A stretch of DNA of 64,000 bases from Spirosoma agri (GTDB lineage: Bacteria > Bacteroidota > Bacteroidia > Cytophagales > Spirosomataceae), in NCBI RefSeq assembly GCF_010747415.1, contig NZ_JAAGNZ010000008.1, forward strand, positions 1 to 64,000, written 5' to 3'. Shown piece by piece: positions 61,443 to 64,000 of the stretch (positions are counted from its first letter, which is position 1; each line of letters starts with the position of its first letter). Below the pieces are notes generated by a model. The model was not told where the DNA came from and ran no database searches. It was given only the letters and a program-made list of their open reading frames with translations. The position numbers and the translations under genes are program-made.

Positions 61443-62882
61443 TTAGCGGGGAAGTTGTTGAAGGAAGGAATCTAAATCACCGACCGTAGCGGCCCGAAGC
61501 AGCAGCGCCCGCCAGACACTATTGGTCACCAGTGCCTGATCGACCTCAGCCCGGTTGAGCAGCGCACTCGTTTGGGTCAGCGCCTGAATATTGTCCAGAC
61601 CCGATTCATAGCGGGCCTGCGATTGAATATACGCCTGCTGGGCGGCATCCAGTTGCAGAGGGGCCTGCTGGGCGCGGGCCTGCGCCAGTTGCAGCTGGAG
61701 AATGGCGTTTTGACTAGCGGCCTGAATCCCCAGTGCCTGCTGGTCGTAGGCTTGCTGACTGGCATTAACCCGTTCCTTTTGGGCCGACAGCGCATATTTA
61801 GTTCGCCATAAGTCGGTGGGCCGCCAGATGGCCGTCACCCCAAGTATATAATTATAAGATCGTAAGGGTAAGCCAGCACCCAGCGAAGGATCGATTCGGA
61901 ACGTCCCGTCGGGCTGAGCCTGTTCACTGATGCCCGAGCCGCGTCCCTGAAGCGATCCCAGCACCGAAATGGAGGGTAGTGCCCCCGCCTTTAGCAAGGT
62001 TTCATTCGCCCGACCCAGTTCAATCGTCTTTTGGAAGACTCGTAATTGGGGGTGAAGGGCCGGATTGCTGCCGGGCGCCAGGGGCAGTTGAGGGAGCTGG
62101 TTATAAAACGCCATAGAGTCCAGTTGCGCGGTCGGATTGGGCTGACCAATCAATTCGGTTAACCGAAGTACCTGTTGCTGAGCTACCTGCTGACTCTCCA
62201 GCACTTGCAGCCGGGCCCGGGCCACTTCGGCATTGGCCACGGCACTGTCGATGCCTGGTCGTAGGCCACCCTCCGTACTGGCCCGAATGATCCGCTGAAG
62301 CTCCTGCGCCCGTTGAAGATTGGCGGTTTGGATGTCCACCGATTTTTTGGCATTCAGCGCTAACAGATAGGCGTCACAAACCCGTACCTGGTGAGTGAAC
62401 AGTTCCCCTTCATAATCAGCGTTCGCCTGTTCAATCGCCAATCGGGCCTGACTCCGCCGGGCCTGCCGGCGACCAAACGTAATGGCTTCCCAATCCACGA
62501 CCATCGACACCCCGCTGGTCCAGGTAGCCTGGTTATTAAATCCATCGGTCCGTACGCCCGATATCGGCAGCAGCAGCCCCCCATTGGACACGTAGGCTCC
62601 GCGAACCTGATTGGAGGTAGCATTCAAGGTCTGCGCCTGCACACCGGCCTGGGGCAACAGGGCCAGGTTCAACATCTGGGCATCGGCTTCGGCAGCCCGA
62701 ATGGTGGCTTGTTTTCCGCGCAGGCTGGGGTAACTGGTCTGGGCCATTTCCAGTGCTTCAGGTAGCGTAATCCGGTTTGATGAACCAGCCGGATTGACGG
62801 CCGATTGTGCCAGACTTTGACCAGTCCAGCAACTAATCAAGTAAGGTAGTAGCCAAAAATATCGTTTATTTCCGCTGAGCAT
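61443..62882 (-). CDS. TolC-family outer-membrane efflux factor
   Basis: Outer-membrane channel of 479 residues with a signal peptide (about 1-26, ending SLAQS). Two OEP repeats are visible: ITLPEALEMAQTSYPSLRGK at the start of the first, and a second half with Ala/Gln-rich coiled helices (LQLAQARAQQAPLQLDAAQQ) ending SGLDNIQALTQTSALLNRA. Its stop is 6 bp before the permease ATG. It is the exit duct of the pump encoded downstream and follows the kinase gene by 83 bp. Confidence 0.92.
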   Translation of the reverse strand: MLSGNKRYFWLLPYLISCWTGQSLAQSAVNPAGSSNRITLPEALEMAQTSYPSLRGKQATIRAAEADAQMLNLALLPQAGVQAQTLNATSNQVRGAYVSNGGLLLPISGVRTDGFNNQATWTSGVSMVVDWEAITFGRRQARRSQARLAIEQANADYEGELFTHQVRVCDAYLLALNAKKSVDIQTANLQRAQELQRIIRASTEGGLRPGIDSAVANAEVARARLQVLESQQVAQQQVLRLTELIGQPNPTAQLDSMAFYNQLPQLPLAPGSNPALHPQLRVFQKTIELGRANETLLKAGALPSISVLGSLQGRGSGISEQAQPDGTFRIDPSLGAGLPLRSYNYILGVTAIWRPTDLWRTKYALSAQKERVNASQQAYDQQALGIQAASQNAILQLQLAQARAQQAPLQLDAAQQAYIQSQARYESGLDNIQALTQTSALLNRAEVDQALVTNSVWRALLLRAATVGDLDSFLQQLPR

Positions 62883-62965
62883 GCGCCTTTTCGATGAATA
62901 AGGTCAAAGCTACCGGCAGGAGATTAGAGCGAAATTAGAGCCAGATTAGATGTTATTAGAGAGTA

Positions 62966-64000
62966 TTATACCCGATGCAACGGCAGGATGACTTCGGTGA
63001 GGGTGCCTCCACCGGGGCGCGGCCGTAGACGGAGCCGCCCCTGGTGCAGGGAAATAATGCGATGGGCCAGGGTCAACCCAATCCCGAACCCATCGATGGC
63101 CTGTACGTTAGACCCGCGGACCAATGGCAGTAACACCCGATCCTCTTCACCCGGCGTCAGGCCGATACCCCGGTCTTCGATGCGGACACGAACCCTTTCT
63201 TCGGTATCCATTTCCAGCAGCAGCGTAACGGGCTGCCCATCGGAGTATTTGGCCGCATTGTCCAACAGATTCAGCAGGGCTGTTTTGAGCAGGTACGCGT
63301 TACCCCATACCGTAACGGGCATTGGCTGTTCGAGGATACCATCGCTGAGTTGAACGGACAAGGCTTGCCCGACGCGTTGCTTGCCCAGGGTATCAGCCGC
63401 ATCGAGCACCATGTCGACCAGTTCGAGGGGTTGGCGGTCGAGCTGCGCATCAACGCCATCAATGCGGGCCAGTTGCAGCAGACCATTGGCTAACGCAGTC
63501 AGTTTGTCCAGTTCACTAACCGCTTTAGCCATACCCCGCTTGATATTATCGGCGTCGCTGTCATACAAAATGGACGTTTCCAGCCAGCCCTTAATCGTCG
63601 TTAGCGGGGTGCGTAGTTCGTGCGAAGCCTGAGCAATAAAGGAACGTTGATTCTCTACCAGCCGCTCCTGCCGGGTGAGCAAGTCATTGAAGGCCTGGGC
63701 CAGTACGCCTACTTCGTCCTGCGGATTATCAGCCTGGAGCCGGAAGGGCAATGGACTGGCTGCGGGCGTATTAATCTGATCGATCAGGTTGTTGAGCGGT
63801 TTGAGGGCCTGCCGGGAAAAGACGTATCCCAGCAAAATCACCAGGCCAATAGCCACCACATTACCCCCGATAAACAGGTCGCGCAGATCCTTCTGGCGCT
63901 GATACCCATCCTGATCATAGGCGGTAGCAATGGCTACGTATTGCCGGCCATCGGGAGCGGGCGAGACACCCGCGTAGGTCAGCGCGACGCCATCTTTGGG
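62966..64000 (-). CDS. Sensor histidine kinase (5' part beyond right edge)
   Basis: The frame is open to the right edge of the window, so the N-terminus is missing; an internal GTG at 63859 is not the real start. The visible 344 residues have the end of a periplasmic domain (PDGRQYVAIATAYDQDGYQR), a transmembrane helix (near VVAIGLVILLGYVFSRQAL), a HAMP-like linker, HisKA with QASHELRTPLTTIKGW, and HATPase with LLNLLDNAAKYS, IEDRGIGL and GFGIGLTLAHR. It heads the TolC-permease-adaptor genes on the same strand; a response regulator gene is expected just upstream, outside the window. This layout resembles Cus/Czc-type and drug-responsive efflux operons with own two-component control. Confidence 0.92.
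   Translation of the reverse strand, partial: PKDGVALTYAGVSPAPDGRQYVAIATAYDQDGYQRQKDLRDLFIGGNVVAIGLVILLGYVFSRQALKPLNNLIDQINTPAASPLPFRLQADNPQDEVGVLAQAFNDLLTRQERLVENQRSFIAQASHELRTPLTTIKGWLETSILYDSDADNIKRGMAKAVSELDKLTALANGLLQLARIDGVDAQLDRQPLELVDMVLDAADTLGKQRVGQALSVQLSDGILEQPMPVTVWGNAYLLKTALLNLLDNAAKYSDGQPVTLLLEMDTEERVRVRIEDRGIGLTPGEEDRVLLPLVRGSNVQAIDGFGIGLTLAHRIISLHQGRLRLRPRPGGGTLTEVILPLHRV

Noticed and set aside
1-64000. rRNA, tRNA genes or riboswitches
   Set aside because: No conserved stem-loop or rRNA sequence was recognised by eye; small RNAs cannot be ruled out.

Overview
The window looks like part of a Bacteroidota genome, most probably a Cytophagales bacterium related to Spirosoma. Signs are TonB-dependent receptors with a carboxypeptidase-regulatory N-domain, a one-protein hybrid two-component regulator, a heavy-metal RND permease fused to its outer-membrane factor, a TlpA/DUF3738 protein, and promoter-like TAnnTTTG (-7) elements. 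The genus is inferred from protein style only; no rRNA or tRNA gene is present.

The key structural feature is a complete-looking iteron plasmid replicon at about 10.3-13.5 kb. It has eight 17-bp iterons (10599-10766), a perfect DnaA box, three more iterons before the rep gene, an inverted iteron-like operator at the rep promoter, a RepB/Rep_3 initiator, and a convergent ParA plus small DNA-binding-protein pair. Upstream of parA lies a 78-bp perfect palindrome, a candidate partition site. This block is visibly more AT-rich than its flanks. The window is therefore probably part of a plasmid or megaplasmid, or a chromosome with an integrated plasmid.

Layout. 1-9 kb: YncE/phosphoesterase lipoprotein (cut by the left edge), TonB receptor, OmpR-type two-component system, TlpA-DUF3738 protein. 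9-14.3 kb: primase/toprim remnant and the replicon. 14.3-20 kb: AtuA-C, AtuA, CitMHS carboxylate transporter and two secreted esterases, all on the minus strand, plausibly one ester/carboxylate catabolic unit. 20-24 kb: an unrecognised membrane protein, a LytS/LytTR pair and DoxX. 24-29.8 kb: a complete HAE1-type RND efflux operon. 29.9-32.8 kb: gene remnants around a WG-repeat protein, including a broken serine recombinase. 32.8-40.6 kb: a sugar isomerase-like protein, then a metal efflux cluster (small secreted protein, CusA fused to an outer-membrane factor, CusB, ZIP-like transporter). 40.7-46 kb: TauE/SafE-like permease with an extra domain, EamA, PAP2 phosphatase, TonB receptor. 46.2-48.2 kb: RsbQ-like hydrolase with a PAS histidine kinase. 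48.8-51 kb: decayed DyP peroxidase, collagen-like lipoprotein, AraC-domain remnant and small lipoprotein. 51.1-56.8 kb: hybrid two-component regulator and ThuA-domain protein. 57-64 kb: histidine kinase (cut by the right edge), TolC, RND permease and adaptor.

Overall the region is accessory DNA rich in efflux (three RND systems), sensing (six signalling systems) and outer-membrane uptake. Pseudogenes concentrate next to the replicon and at 30-33 kb and 48.8-50.6 kb, as expected of plasmid DNA that has gained and lost modules.
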